Source: Syntrophorhabdaceae bacterium (GTDB taxonomy: Bacteria > Desulfobacterota > Syntrophorhabdia > Syntrophorhabdales > Syntrophorhabdaceae). Taken from it: a stretch of DNA of 64,000 nt. Under the pieces are notes generated by a model. The model made no database searches and was not told the origin of the DNA. It was given only the letters and a program-made list of their open reading frames with translations. Shown one piece after another: positions 14,933 to 23,996 of the stretch (its first letter is position 1; the number at the start of each line of letters is the position of its first letter). The stretch is from NCBI GenBank assembly GCA_036504895.1, contig DASXUJ010000062.1:124001-188000 (forward strand), given 5' to 3'. The translations under genes were made by a program, and so were the position numbers.

Positions 14933-17242
14933 CTATGGCTCCCCTATCAGGTCCCTTACCGCATTGGTGAGACCTTCGTCGTGAAAACTGCTCTTGGTGA
15001 GGTAGTAATTCGCGCCTGCCTCAAGGCCTTTTATCCGGTCCTCTTCCCTGTCTTTGTAAGAGACGATGATGACGGGGAGGTTCTTAAAACGTGGGTCGCT
15101 CCTCATTCGTCTGATAAATTCAATCCCATTCATCCGGGGCATATCGATATCGGAGACCACCAGCTCGATTCCGGAGCCAACCTGGAGCAGATTCCACCCG
15201 TCCATCCCGTCGACCCCCACGGTAACGTCATAACCCCGATTCTCCAGGAGCCTTCTCTCGACCTCTCGGACCGTCAGGGAATCATCGACCACGAGAACCT
15301 GTTTCCTGCCCCCGTAAATCTTCTCACCTTTCTCCCTTACCCTCTTAAGTCTTCCGTGGGTGAGAAGGTTGTCGATCGACCGCACGAGATCGTCAACATC
15401 GAAGATGAGAGCGGGTGCTCCGTTCTCGAGGATTGCCCCTGCGCTGATATTGGGGATTTTGCCGAGACGGGTGTCGAGGGGGATAACGACAAGTTCTTTC
15501 TCTCCTACGAAACCGTCTACCACAAGGCCGTATCGGTTGAGACGGTCACTCACTACCACAATGCGAAGCTCGGACGAGACTTCACCGGGGGGTTGGGTCT
15601 CAAGGAGCTGATGGGCGTCCACAATGCCGAGATGCTGGTTTTCATAGGTATAAAACTGTTTATCCTCCAGAATCCGGAGGTCCTCTTTTCCTATCTGTAA
15701 GATGCGGTCGATGCGCGCCAGCGGTATGGCATAGGGCTCGCCCCCGATATTCACGACGAGCCCTCTCACGACCGACAGGGTGAGGGGGAGATGGAGGTGA
15801 AAGGCCATGCCTTTTCCCCAATCCGATTCCGCCCGGACCGATCCGCCTACCGCTTCCACCATGGACATGACCACATCGAGCCCCACGCCTCTGCCCGACA
15901 CCTCGGTCACTTCCGACGCAGTGGAGAAACCGGGGAGAAAGAGAAAATCGAGAAGCTCGCCCTGGGTAAGGGTGGCAGCCATCTCCCGGGAGACGCGTCC
16001 ATCCCGGATGATCTTTCCCCGGAGCTTTTCGATGTCGACCCCCCTTCCGTCATCGGCAACCATGATGTGGAGCGTTCCCGAGCTGTGGCGTGCCTCAAGG
16101 AGGAGGGATCCTTCCGGCGGCTTTGATGCGGCAAGCCTCTCTTCAGGCGTCTCCAGCCCGTGATCCACCGCATTCCTGAGCAGGTGGGTGAGGGGCGCTT
16201 CCAGTCTTTCGAGTATATCCCTGTCTACCCGCGTCGCCTCTCCTGTCACCCGAAAATTCACCTTTTTCCCAAGCTCCTTTGCGAGATCCCGTATCATGCG
16301 CGGGAATCCCGGGATTCCATCGGAAAAAGGCCTCATTCTTATGGCCAGTACCTCACTGTAGAGTTGATCGGCGAGCCGCTCGAGGCTTCGCGTGAAGGCA
16401 TCGAATTTCTCCATATGATCGCCCATAAGATTACGGACGTGATCGAGGGTGGACAGGACCTCGCCCAATCTCTCCCTTAATCCTTTTGGCGCGGCCTTGC
16501 GCTGCATGGAGTGGAGTAATTCCTCGAGAGAGCTGGTAAGCTCCAAGTGCAGGTCCTTCACCGTAAGAAGAGACGAAGAGAAGGGCTTGGTCAAATTGGC
16601 CTGCACGAGACATTCTCCTGCAAGCCCCATAAGCCGGTTGAGGCTTTCCGAGACAACCCGCACCGATGTCTCCTCTACCCGTTCCTGCGGTCGCTCCTGT
16701 GGCTTTTCCATTACGGAAGCCGTGTGGGGGACCACATCTTCGGGAAGAGCAGTCAAGGTTCCGTCCGCTCCTGTCCTATTCGCCGCCGGGGCATCCGGGA
16801 AGGCGGCGACCGGCGTGGCCGGCGTCCCGCCTGATTGAGATTCCCGTATGATGCTGCTCAGCGCCTCGACCCGCGGCCCCTCGTGGGAAAGCCATTGCGG
16901 GATCTCCGACGCATTCAGGGATGAAAGGAGGGAGAGTATATCGTTGCCTTGCAGAAGAAGATCGATATGATGAGGAGAAAGGATGATTGCGCCTTTTTGC
17001 GCTGCCGAAAGCACGTCTTCCATGGCATGGGCAAGAGTAACCACGAGATCGAGCCCGACAATACGGGCTGCCCCTTTGATTGAGTGGGCCGCGCGCATGA
17101 GAGGCTCGATTCCCTCCGGGCTACCCTGATTCTCGACTTCCACAAGGCCCTTATCGAGGACTTTCGCATAATTTTCGGCCTCTATGCGGAAGAGATCGAG
17201 CATGGAGAGGTCCGCCATATCGAATGCGCCTGATTCGCTCAC
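14933..17242 (-). CDS. cheA: Hybrid chemotaxis kinase CheA-REC (WspE-like)
   Basis: A 769-aa protein read from a GTG at 17242 that overlaps the preceding cheW stop (GTGA), with AAGGAG upstream. Order of domains: Hpt with H53 in AAHSIKGAAR; a low-complexity Pro/Ala linker (about 120-185) in place of a P2 domain; dimerisation helices (about 190-270); an HHATPase core with N-box THLLRNAVDHG (near 355) and GRGVGLDVV; a CheW-like domain (about 480-620); and a C-terminal receiver with LVVDDS and the acceptor Asp in SDIDMPRMNG (near 700). This CheA-REC architecture is that of WspE and FrzE. It would phosphorylate the REC-PP2C protein and possibly CheB. Confidence 0.93.
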   Translation of the reverse strand: MSESGAFDMADLSMLDLFRIEAENYAKVLDKGLVEVENQGSPEGIEPLMRAAHSIKGAARIVGLDLVVTLAHAMEDVLSAAQKGAIILSPHHIDLLLQGNDILSLLSSLNASEIPQWLSHEGPRVEALSSIIRESQSGGTPATPVAAFPDAPAANRTGADGTLTALPEDVVPHTASVMEKPQERPQERVEETSVRVVSESLNRLMGLAGECLVQANLTKPFSSSLLTVKDLHLELTSSLEELLHSMQRKAAPKGLRERLGEVLSTLDHVRNLMGDHMEKFDAFTRSLERLADQLYSEVLAIRMRPFSDGIPGFPRMIRDLAKELGKKVNFRVTGEATRVDRDILERLEAPLTHLLRNAVDHGLETPEERLAASKPPEGSLLLEARHSSGTLHIMVADDGRGVDIEKLRGKIIRDGRVSREMAATLTQGELLDFLFLPGFSTASEVTEVSGRGVGLDVVMSMVEAVGGSVRAESDWGKGMAFHLHLPLTLSVVRGLVVNIGGEPYAIPLARIDRILQIGKEDLRILEDKQFYTYENQHLGIVDAHQLLETQPPGEVSSELRIVVVSDRLNRYGLVVDGFVGEKELVVIPLDTRLGKIPNISAGAILENGAPALIFDVDDLVRSIDNLLTHGRLKRVREKGEKIYGGRKQVLVVDDSLTVREVERRLLENRGYDVTVGVDGMDGWNLLQVGSGIELVVSDIDMPRMNGIEFIRRMRSDPRFKNLPVIIVSYKDREEDRIKGLEAGANYYLTKSSFHDEGLTNAVRDLIGEP

Positions 17243-17916
17243 GAGAGGAGACTCCTTTTTAATGTCCGGCGCAACCCGTCCTCGTCCACAAGGCCTATTC
17301 TTCTCTCCTCGAGGTTGAAGATACCTTTGATCAGGCTGGTTGGTGATTTTGCCATGGTTGCGGGAGGCTCGCCCATCGCGCTCAGGCAAACCCGGTAAAT
17401 CCCGAGCACCTCATCGACGGGAAATACATAACGCTCCGACTCGATCCTCACCACAAGCATGCGTTGGAATACCCGTTCCGCGGGTTGCCCTGCCTGACCT
17501 TCTATGGCATAATCGAGGAGGTCCGCCACCGACATGCACAGGAGCAGCTCCCCGTTCACGTTGACTACGCCTTTAAATATATTATTCGTACGCAGAGGTA
17601 CATGATGGACCGGACGGATGGCCGCCGCCTCCTCGAGACAGACTGTTTTCAAGGCAAGCCATTCGCTATTCACCCGAAAGACGATGACCGAAAGGGTTTC
17701 TTCAATGTCGGCCCCTTTTATCCCCGCGATGTTTTTTGTCCATTCATCCAGAAAACCCTCCGGGATCTCCCTATCAAAAAGACGCCTCCCTGCCCGGTTA
17801 TATTCTTCACAATTACGGCAATGGATGATATCGACAAGTTTGGGGCATGATAAATCCCCGGAAATCCCGATTTCCCGCCAACATCTTATTTCCCCGGACC
17901 CCTTCTCCCCGCTCAT
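17239..17916 (-). CDS. WspD-type CheW adaptor with Cys-rich N-terminus
   Basis: A 225-aa protein. Residues 60-225 are a CheW domain (VIVFRVNSEWLALKT, GVVNVNGELLLCMSVADLL). The N-terminal 55 residues carry a conserved Cys-rich segment: CWREIGISGDLSCPKL, then HCRNCEEYNRAGRRLFDR. That is the hallmark of WspD and not of ordinary CheW. The cysteines could bind a metal or act in redox sensing; this is inference. The gene overlaps cheR upstream (ATGA) and cheA downstream (GTGA), so it is translated in concert with them. Confidence 0.88.
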   Translation of the reverse strand: MSGEKGSGEIRCWREIGISGDLSCPKLVDIIHCRNCEEYNRAGRRLFDREIPEGFLDEWTKNIAGIKGADIEETLSVIVFRVNSEWLALKTVCLEEAAAIRPVHHVPLRTNNIFKGVVNVNGELLLCMSVADLLDYAIEGQAGQPAERVFQRMLVVRIESERYVFPVDEVLGIYRVCLSAMGEPPATMAKSPTSLIKGIFNLEERRIGLVDEDGLRRTLKRSLLS

Positions 17917-19190
17917 GGTTCCTTCCTTCGATTCTTCTCAGCGTCCTCAATCCTTCTCATACGCTGTCTGAAAATCTCCGCCCTTGCAGGGTCGCCTCTT
18001 TGTTCGCATAAAAGGGACATATGAAGGAGGGCATCGTAAAACATGGGGTCCAGATAAAGGGTCTTCAAAAAATAAGCCTCTGCTTCATCCGATTTTTTCT
18101 CGGCCTGGCTTATAAGACCCATGAGGCAGTATGCCTCTTTGTCGGCGCCGTTATCCCTCAAATATCTCGAGCAGAGCTCCCGCGCATCGGAAAGAGAACC
18201 GCGGTCCGCCAATCTGCGGATCCCATCGAGAGACGGGGCGAGGGATTTTTTCTCACCCACCGAAGCTTCGTCTTCCGGGGCCTTTTTGCGTTCCTCTGCC
18301 GCGAGAGGTTTCTTCACTCTTCTTCTCGTAAGGGTCCGCTCCTCATCTTTTTTTGCCGGCCCGGTCGGCCGCCCGCCGGGAACATCAGTCCGCGCCGCAG
18401 GTCCTTGTTTCACGCAGGCGAAGGACCTGGAAAAGGAGACTGCCTCAAAACCGTTCTGAAGAAAAGAGGCAAGCTCCGAGTGACCGGTAAAGAGGACGCC
18501 ATCGGGCATGAGGATTCTGTTAAGACGGGCAAACAGCCTGCGCCGCGCCTCAGGATTGAGGTAGATGAGCAGGTTCTTGCAGAATATGATCCGGTAGGAT
18601 TCTTCGTCGGCGAAAAAAGTCTTGCCCAGAATATTGTCCTGATGAAAAGTGACACGTTCCGCAATAAAGGGGATTACCTGAAGTCGTTCTCCTTTGGGGA
18701 TGAAATACTTCTCTTCGTAGTACTTCGTCCCGCCCCTGAATGAAGTCCTGCCGTATTCCGCGGCTGCGGCAATGCGGAGCGCAGCTTTACTGATATCGAC
18801 GGCATCTATGTGGAAATCGCCGGGGGTTACTCCCGCCTCATACAAGGTCATGGCGATGGAGAACGGCTCCTCGCCGGTGGAGCAGGGAGCGGACAGCACC
18901 CTGAGGGGCCCGGATGCTCCGGCGAGAATTTCGCCGGCATATTGCTTCAGAAATTTAAAAGATTCCCTATCCCGGAAAAACCAGGTTTCGGGGACTACGA
19001 TCTTCTCGATGAAGCTCCCCATCTTTTCTTCGTTCGAGACAAGCTCTTTAAGGCACTCCGTCAAATCATCAGTTCCCAGCGCCCTCATCAGTGAATCGAC
19101 TTCGTTCCTGATTACCCGCGAGCCCATCACCTCGGGGTCAAGCCCTATGGCGTCCGTCAGAAATCTTTCAGCCTCGCCATACCTGCTCAC
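17913..19190 (-). CDS. cheR: Chemotaxis methyltransferase CheR with C-terminal TPRs (WspC-like)
   Basis: A 425-aa protein from a GTG at 19190 that overlaps the stop of the upstream cheW. The first 270 residues are CheR: an N-terminal helical part, then the SAM-binding domain with VLSAPCSTGEEPFSIAM, the acidic VDISKAAL and the CKNLLIYL motif. A charged Lys/Arg/Glu-rich linker (about 280-330) leads to two or three TPR units (about 335-420, e.g. AYCLMGLISQ and AYFLKTLYLDPMFYDAL). The CheR-TPR form is typical of WspC and FrzF. It would methylate glutamates on the MCPs. The TPRs probably bring it to its partners. Confidence 0.92.
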   Translation of the reverse strand: MSRYGEAERFLTDAIGLDPEVMGSRVIRNEVDSLMRALGTDDLTECLKELVSNEEKMGSFIEKIVVPETWFFRDRESFKFLKQYAGEILAGASGPLRVLSAPCSTGEEPFSIAMTLYEAGVTPGDFHIDAVDISKAALRIAAAAEYGRTSFRGGTKYYEEKYFIPKGERLQVIPFIAERVTFHQDNILGKTFFADEESYRIIFCKNLLIYLNPEARRRLFARLNRILMPDGVLFTGHSELASFLQNGFEAVSFSRSFACVKQGPAARTDVPGGRPTGPAKKDEERTLTRRRVKKPLAAEERKKAPEDEASVGEKKSLAPSLDGIRRLADRGSLSDARELCSRYLRDNGADKEAYCLMGLISQAEKKSDEAEAYFLKTLYLDPMFYDALLHMSLLCEQRGDPARAEIFRQRMRRIEDAEKNRRKEP

Positions 19191-19651
19191 TCTTCTTCTC
19201 TCCCGGCGGCAAAGAGATATGCTTGCACATTCTCTGGAAGTATACGCTCCACCTCTACCCTCTGGACCATTCCATCTGACCTGTACATCGCATCTCCGAG
19301 AAAACGCGCCCCTTCGACCTCTATGCCCGGTGGCGTGAAATCTTCCGCCTTGCAAGATACCGTCTCTGTCGCCCGTTCGACCAGTAGGCCGAGAATATGG
19401 TGTTTTTTGTCCGCTCCCGTATAATCGACAAGGAGGATGCGCGTGCTGAGGAGAGGACGGCACGGCTCTTCATAAAGAAGGGCGGAGAGGTCTATCACGG
19501 GGACGATGGTTCCCCTGTAGTTGAAGAGTCCTGCCACATAAGGGGGTGCATGAGGAAGGAGATTAAACCGCACCATGGGCACTACTTCTATGACCCGGGA
19601 GACATCCATGCAGTAATGCTCACTTCTGATTTGAAAGAGAAGAAAAAGCAT
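19187..19651 (-). CDS. cheW: CheW adaptor (WspB-like)
   Basis: A 154-aa single-domain CheW. Characteristic segments are FLLFQIRSEHYCMDVSRVIEVV, the strand-turn GLFNYRGTIVPVIDLSALL, and a middle portion typical of WspB (RILLVDYTGADKKHHILGLLVERATE). It would link the MCP tips to the CheA-REC kinase. It starts 6 bp after the second MCP ends, and its stop overlaps the GTG of cheR. Confidence 0.9.
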   Translation of the reverse strand: MLFLLFQIRSEHYCMDVSRVIEVVPMVRFNLLPHAPPYVAGLFNYRGTIVPVIDLSALLYEEPCRPLLSTRILLVDYTGADKKHHILGLLVERATETVSCKAEDFTPPGIEVEGARFLGDAMYRSDGMVQRVEVERILPENVQAYLFAAGREEE

Positions 19652-19657
19652 GTCCTC

Positions 19658-21778
19658 CTACGAGCTCACCCTGAACCTGGATACCTCATCCTGCAATCCT
19701 CCAACCGCCTCGTTGAGCTGCTCCGTCACCTTCTTGAACTCCACCAGAGAGTCACGGGTCTGCCGGGCCGTCTCATTGAGCTGGGACATGGCCTCGCTTA
19801 TCTGGCCGGCACTATCCGACTGCATGTGCATACCCTGGTTTACGGCTTCGAGATGGGGCTGCAGCTCGCGGGTGTGAGCGATTACCCTTTCCAGGTCTCC
19901 GCTGATGTGAGAGATATTCCCCGTACTATCCCTCGTCTGTTCGGTATAGAGCTCCACTGCGCCTATGCCTTCCCTTACGGACGCCTGAGTCTCGGTGATC
20001 ATCGATTCTATCTCGAGGGCGGCCACTGCCGTCTGGTCTGCGAGCCGCCTGATCTCACGGGCGACAACCGAAAATCCGATGCCGTATTCTCCCGCCTTCT
20101 CCGCCTCGATGGCCGCATTGAGCGAAAGGAGATTGATCTGGTTCGCCACTTTGGTGATCGCCGTGATCACCTGGCCTATATTGCCCATCTTCTCACTGAT
20201 GGCGCCCAATTTTTCAGAGCTTTGTGAGGTGCTGTCGAGCAAGTTTTTCATGCTTGTCCTGATCTGGGAAAGCCCATCCATGCTCGACCCTGCCAGCTCG
20301 GCGGCAGTGGCGGCCATACGGGTGATATTGTTCATTCGTGATGCAAAATCCTGTGCGGTGGCCGATATTTCCGCGCTTGTCACGCTTACCTCGTTAATGG
20401 AAGCTGCCTGTTCTGCCACCGTTGCCTCGAGCTCTCTCGCCGAAGCGGCAATCTCAGCGGAGGACGAGGTGACCTGGACACCCGATTTCCTCACCTGTTG
20501 AAGCAAAGAATCGAGGTTGAGGGTCATGGCGCTTATTGCATAGAAGAGCTGATGGACCTCGTTCTTCCCGATGGACGGGGATGAATTGCCCGAATTGAGC
20601 GAGTGACCGTCCTGGCCTGCGGCCCAAAGGCTCTCCCTCGCCTGCTGAAGGTTCCCCCCGGCGACCTCTCCCGCGATCTGCGCCACTCTTCCGAGTGGCC
20701 TCGAGATACCTCGGGATATAAGAAGGACTATGGTCACCGCAAATCCCAGGGCAAGAATACTGAGCGACAGGGCGCCTGCCGCCTTAGTTCGAAAACTCGA
20801 TATCCTTTTGTTCAGGAGGATCTTAAGCTCCCCCATGGCCGTCTGTCGCAATGCGGAACCGGCATCCACAACTTTTTGCGAAGGCTCGAGGAAATCGGAT
20901 ACGGTCATGGTGTAACCGGGATCGCTCGTGAGCAGTTTGCCTATTACCAGGAATTCCAGCAATGAGGATTCATACCGGGAGAGGGCGGGGGCGATGTTCT
21001 TCTGCAGGGTCGGGCTCCCTCCGTAAAAATCCCTGTCTTCGCTGAAAACCGTTGCCATGCTCTGGCGGATGCGCTCCAGATCGTTTTCGAGAAATGCGGA
21101 GTATACTGCGAGCTTGTTCACGTCGTCCTTTGACCTGAAGCCTTTATAAAGAAGGGATTCAATGTAAAGGATGAAATTGGTCAGCCGCTCCTGGGTTTTG
21201 GGAAGAACCGAGAGGGTGACATCCACCAGATAGGTGGTCTCCAGGTCCGGGTCAAGGACCATATTCGACGTGTCGCCGACCCGCTTGATCAGGGCAAGGA
21301 CGGGTTGAATCACGGTTTCATGCCAGCCGTCATTTTGAACCGTGTTATCAAATTTTTTCCAGGTCGCATTCAGCTCCTGCCAATTCTTGTAAATACGGGT
21401 GTAATGGGATTCCGTCATGTTGGCGGATTTGAGCCACCCTTCGCTGATTTTGAGAAGCCCTTCCTGTTCTCTGGCCACCTTGATAAGTTCCGTGAAAGCG
21501 CTGTCTACGGCCTTGCCGTTTGTGACGATCTTCTGTTCCAGATCCTTGTTGCCTTCCAGATAGAGACGGACCAGGAGCTGATGCTCCGAAATGAGCTCTG
21601 CAATTTTTTGCAGTGGCTCTACCACCTTAAGGCCCTGCATCTCCTGCCGGGAAAATTTGATATTGTGGTTAAAACCGGCGACCATGAAATAGAGAAGGAC
21701 GAGGATGGGCACGGCAAAGACGAGGCTGCTGATCAGAATTTTATGCGAAATCCTGAGACCTCTTAAATATTTTCTCAT
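19658..21778 (-). CDS. Methyl-accepting chemotaxis protein (WspA-like)
   Basis: A 706-aa transducer. The first membrane helix is at about 13-35 and the second near 335-355. Between them lies a roughly 300-residue, mostly helical periplasmic domain (TESHYTRIYKNW, DPDLETTYLVDVTLSVLP), which reads as a long helical-bundle sensor and not as a Cache or PAS domain. HAMP follows, then the signalling helices with the hairpin tip KVANQINLLSLNAAIEAEKAGEYGIGFSVVAREIRRLADQ. It overlaps the upstream MCP by 4 bp (ATGA). The EKAGE form in place of EARAGE at the tip is shared with its neighbour. Confidence 0.92.
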   Translation of the reverse strand: MRKYLRGLRISHKILISSLVFAVPILVLLYFMVAGFNHNIKFSRQEMQGLKVVEPLQKIAELISEHQLLVRLYLEGNKDLEQKIVTNGKAVDSAFTELIKVAREQEGLLKISEGWLKSANMTESHYTRIYKNWQELNATWKKFDNTVQNDGWHETVIQPVLALIKRVGDTSNMVLDPDLETTYLVDVTLSVLPKTQERLTNFILYIESLLYKGFRSKDDVNKLAVYSAFLENDLERIRQSMATVFSEDRDFYGGSPTLQKNIAPALSRYESSLLEFLVIGKLLTSDPGYTMTVSDFLEPSQKVVDAGSALRQTAMGELKILLNKRISSFRTKAAGALSLSILALGFAVTIVLLISRGISRPLGRVAQIAGEVAGGNLQQARESLWAAGQDGHSLNSGNSSPSIGKNEVHQLFYAISAMTLNLDSLLQQVRKSGVQVTSSSAEIAASARELEATVAEQAASINEVSVTSAEISATAQDFASRMNNITRMAATAAELAGSSMDGLSQIRTSMKNLLDSTSQSSEKLGAISEKMGNIGQVITAITKVANQINLLSLNAAIEAEKAGEYGIGFSVVAREIRRLADQTAVAALEIESMITETQASVREGIGAVELYTEQTRDSTGNISHISGDLERVIAHTRELQPHLEAVNQGMHMQSDSAGQISEAMSQLNETARQTRDSLVEFKKVTEQLNEAVGGLQDEVSRFRVSS

Positions 21779-23436
21779 ATAGACCCGTGACTCAGCTTGA
21801 ACCGTGACACTTCGGCGCGGAGGACCTGAACTGCAGAGTTCAACTGCTCAGTGACCTCCTTGAATTCCGAAAGTGATTCCTTGGTGTGCTCCGCCATAGC
21901 GGAAAGCTGGGTCATTGCCTCGCTGATCTGCTGTGCCCCCTCGACCTGATAGTGCATGGTGGCGGTCACATTCTCGAATTGGGGACTGATCGCCTTTACC
22001 TGGTCGATGATCTTGCCGAGCTGATCGCTTATGCTCGAAGTTTCTTCTACCCCCCGGCGTACACCCTCCGCGAACTTGTCCATCTCCATAACGCCCGATG
22101 TAACGGACGACTGCATCTCCCTGACCATATATTCGATGTCTTTCGTTGCAATGGCGGTTTGGTCGGAAAGATGGGTAATCTCCCTCGCCACCACTGAGAA
22201 GCCTTTCCCGTATTCTCCGGCTTTCTCTGCCTCGATGGCTGCGTTCAGGGAAAGGAGGTTCGTCTGGTCCGAAATCTTGTTGATTGTCGTCACGATGCCG
22301 GAGATCTTGTTTGCCTTGTCGTTTATCACTCCCAGTTTTGTGGAGATATATCCGGTGGCCTGAATGAAATCACGCATGGATAGCTCCATGCGCCTCAGCT
22401 TTTCCCGGCCCGATTCTGCGGTGGAAGCGCTTTCGGCCACTGCATCGCCCACGCCCTCCATCGTCTTTGCGAGGGATTCCGAAGTATTCGATATCTCTTT
22501 CGTGGTCGCGGTGACCTCCTTGATCGAAGCGGCCTGCTGCCCCACCGTAGCCTCAAGCTCCCTGGCGGAAGCGGCTATCTCCGTGGTGGATGAAGTAACC
22601 TGCATACCCGAAAGCTGCACTTTCCCGATGAGCGAATCGAGGCTCGACCGCATGTTGTGAAGGGCCCTCAATAGTTGGCTTGTTTCATTCGTGCCTTGCC
22701 CGTAATCTTCCTCTCTCGGCCCTTCCGTTTCCAGTCTGAGATCTCCCTCGGACATCCTCTTAAGCCTTTCCCGAACGGCGGCGAGAGGTGTGGTAATGCT
22801 CCTCGCGACGAGGGCGGAGACTGCGACGATCGCGCAAAAGACCAGAAGCACCAGGAGCGCCTCCCTTAACGCCTTATTCCACAGGGCGGTATCGATATCG
22901 TAGGTATAGATGCCCGAGCCGATCACCCAGCCCCAGGGCTCGAAACCTTTGACGTATGCTACTTTGGGGGCTAAGACCTCCGAATTGGGTTTCTTCCATA
23001 CATAAGGGACAAAACCTGCTTTCTGAGATTTTACCTTGTCGACGAAGGCGATGACTATGGCCTTTACGTCACCGGGGAGATTGGTTGCATCTTTTCCTTC
23101 CAGCTCAAAAAAGGGGTGGGAGAGCATGGTGTGGTTCATATCGTTGATCCAGAAATACTCATTTCCGTCATAACGTAAAGACCTCACCACGGACCTGGCC
23201 CGAAGCTTCGCCTCCTCTTCGGTCAGCTTTCCCAGCTTCGCTTCGTTGTAATAATATTGGACCATATCATACGCGGTTTCGACGACGCTCTTGGTTCTCA
23301 TCTTCTTTTCTTCGAAGAGATCGTTCTTGAGGGAACCGAGAAATATCGCTTCGGTCAGGACCAGCCCCACGAGCGATATGCCCACGATGATCCAGAGCTT
23401 CTGTTTTATCTTCAGTTTTCCGGCGAGACCGCTCAT
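21775..23436 (-). CDS. Methyl-accepting chemotaxis protein with single Cache domain
   Basis: A 553-aa transducer and first gene of the Wsp-like operon. After a membrane helix (about 13-33) comes a periplasmic sCache_2 domain. Its signatures are NEYFWINDMNHTMLSHP and GWVIGSGIYTYDID, which fit binding of small organic acids. A second helix (about 190-210), HAMP and the cytoplasmic hairpin (KISDQTNLLSLNAAIEAEKAGEYGKGF) follow. The tip is almost identical to that of the next MCP, so both probably sit in one array with the same CheA and CheW. A good promoter lies just upstream, and GAGGGGG precedes the ATG. Confidence 0.93.
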   Translation of the reverse strand: MSGLAGKLKIKQKLWIIVGISLVGLVLTEAIFLGSLKNDLFEEKKMRTKSVVETAYDMVQYYYNEAKLGKLTEEEAKLRARSVVRSLRYDGNEYFWINDMNHTMLSHPFFELEGKDATNLPGDVKAIVIAFVDKVKSQKAGFVPYVWKKPNSEVLAPKVAYVKGFEPWGWVIGSGIYTYDIDTALWNKALREALLVLLVFCAIVAVSALVARSITTPLAAVRERLKRMSEGDLRLETEGPREEDYGQGTNETSQLLRALHNMRSSLDSLIGKVQLSGMQVTSSTTEIAASARELEATVGQQAASIKEVTATTKEISNTSESLAKTMEGVGDAVAESASTAESGREKLRRMELSMRDFIQATGYISTKLGVINDKANKISGIVTTINKISDQTNLLSLNAAIEAEKAGEYGKGFSVVAREITHLSDQTAIATKDIEYMVREMQSSVTSGVMEMDKFAEGVRRGVEETSSISDQLGKIIDQVKAISPQFENVTATMHYQVEGAQQISEAMTQLSAMAEHTKESLSEFKEVTEQLNSAVQVLRAEVSRFKLSHGSI

Positions 23437-23462
23437 ATTTTACCCCCTCATGAATCGTGACT

Positions 23463-23493
23463 ATATTAACACAAATATTCAAAAAACTGTCAA
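23463..23493 (-). promoter_or_regulatory. Promoter of the Wsp-like chemosensory operon
   Basis: Minus strand TTGACA (23488-23493) with TAATAT (23463-23468, 19-bp spacer) or TTAATA (23464-23469, 18 bp). The leader would be about 20 nt. It is the only clear promoter for the eight genes down to 12702, all of which overlap or are separated by no more than 6 bp. Confidence 0.6.
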
Positions 23494-23559
23494 TCCTTAT
23501 AGGAATGGGGGGTTTACGAAAGAGTACCGGCAGGCATGCGTTCAGGTCCGGCCGGGGGC

Positions 23560-23991
23560 CTAGACATCGAGGACCACGGTTGCCTTCCATCCTTCATCGG
23601 TTTTTGTAATTTCAAACATATGAAGGGTAACCGCCTTCACATCGACTTTGAAGGCATGTTTTTCGGGGTCCATACGTTCCCCTGACAGGACGGCCTCAAG
23701 AACGAGAGGGCCTTCTTTATCGAAGATGGTGATGTGACGGGGGCGCAGCAAAAGCTGCTCCGAGTCTTTGAAAAAAATAAATTCTTCAAGAAAATCGAGA
23801 AGGAGAAGATCGAGTGTATCGTTGGTAAGGCGCACGTTCCGTACCTCGCCCTCCCCAATTGTCCCCAGGTCGTCGACCATTACGCTCATCACCGCATCCG
23901 CGGCGGCGGCGAACAAGGCTTCGCGCGTTTCCCCCGTGGCTTCAAATGCCGTATCGGCAATGGCTATGTCGGGAAGATTCCGGTACGGCAC
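23560..23991 (-). CDS. Archease
   Basis: A 143-aa protein of the archease family. It shows the metal-site residues and beta-strand pattern of that group: an early DIAIADTAFEATGETREALFAAAADAVMSVM, a central LLDFLEEFIFFKDSE and the C-terminal EITKTDEGWKATVVLDV. Archease accelerates guanylylation and turnover of the RNA ligase RtcB. Its gene starts 5 bp after rtcB ends, so the two are co-transcribed. This fits the known pairing well. Confidence 0.9.
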   Translation of the reverse strand: MPYRNLPDIAIADTAFEATGETREALFAAAADAVMSVMVDDLGTIGEGEVRNVRLTNDTLDLLLLDFLEEFIFFKDSEQLLLRPRHITIFDKEGPLVLEAVLSGERMDPEKHAFKVDVKAVTLHMFEITKTDEGWKATVVLDV

Positions 23992-23996
23992 GTCAC

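Noticed and set aside
14462-15700. 412-codon plus-strand open frame
   Set aside because: It lies antisense to cheA/cheB, which have clear domains. The peptide is low-complexity Arg/Ser/Pro with no motif. It is a shadow of G+C-rich coding sequence.
19397-20227. 276-codon plus-strand open frame over cheW and an MCP
   Set aside because: The minus-strand genes here are unambiguous, and the plus-strand peptide has no coherent fold or motif.
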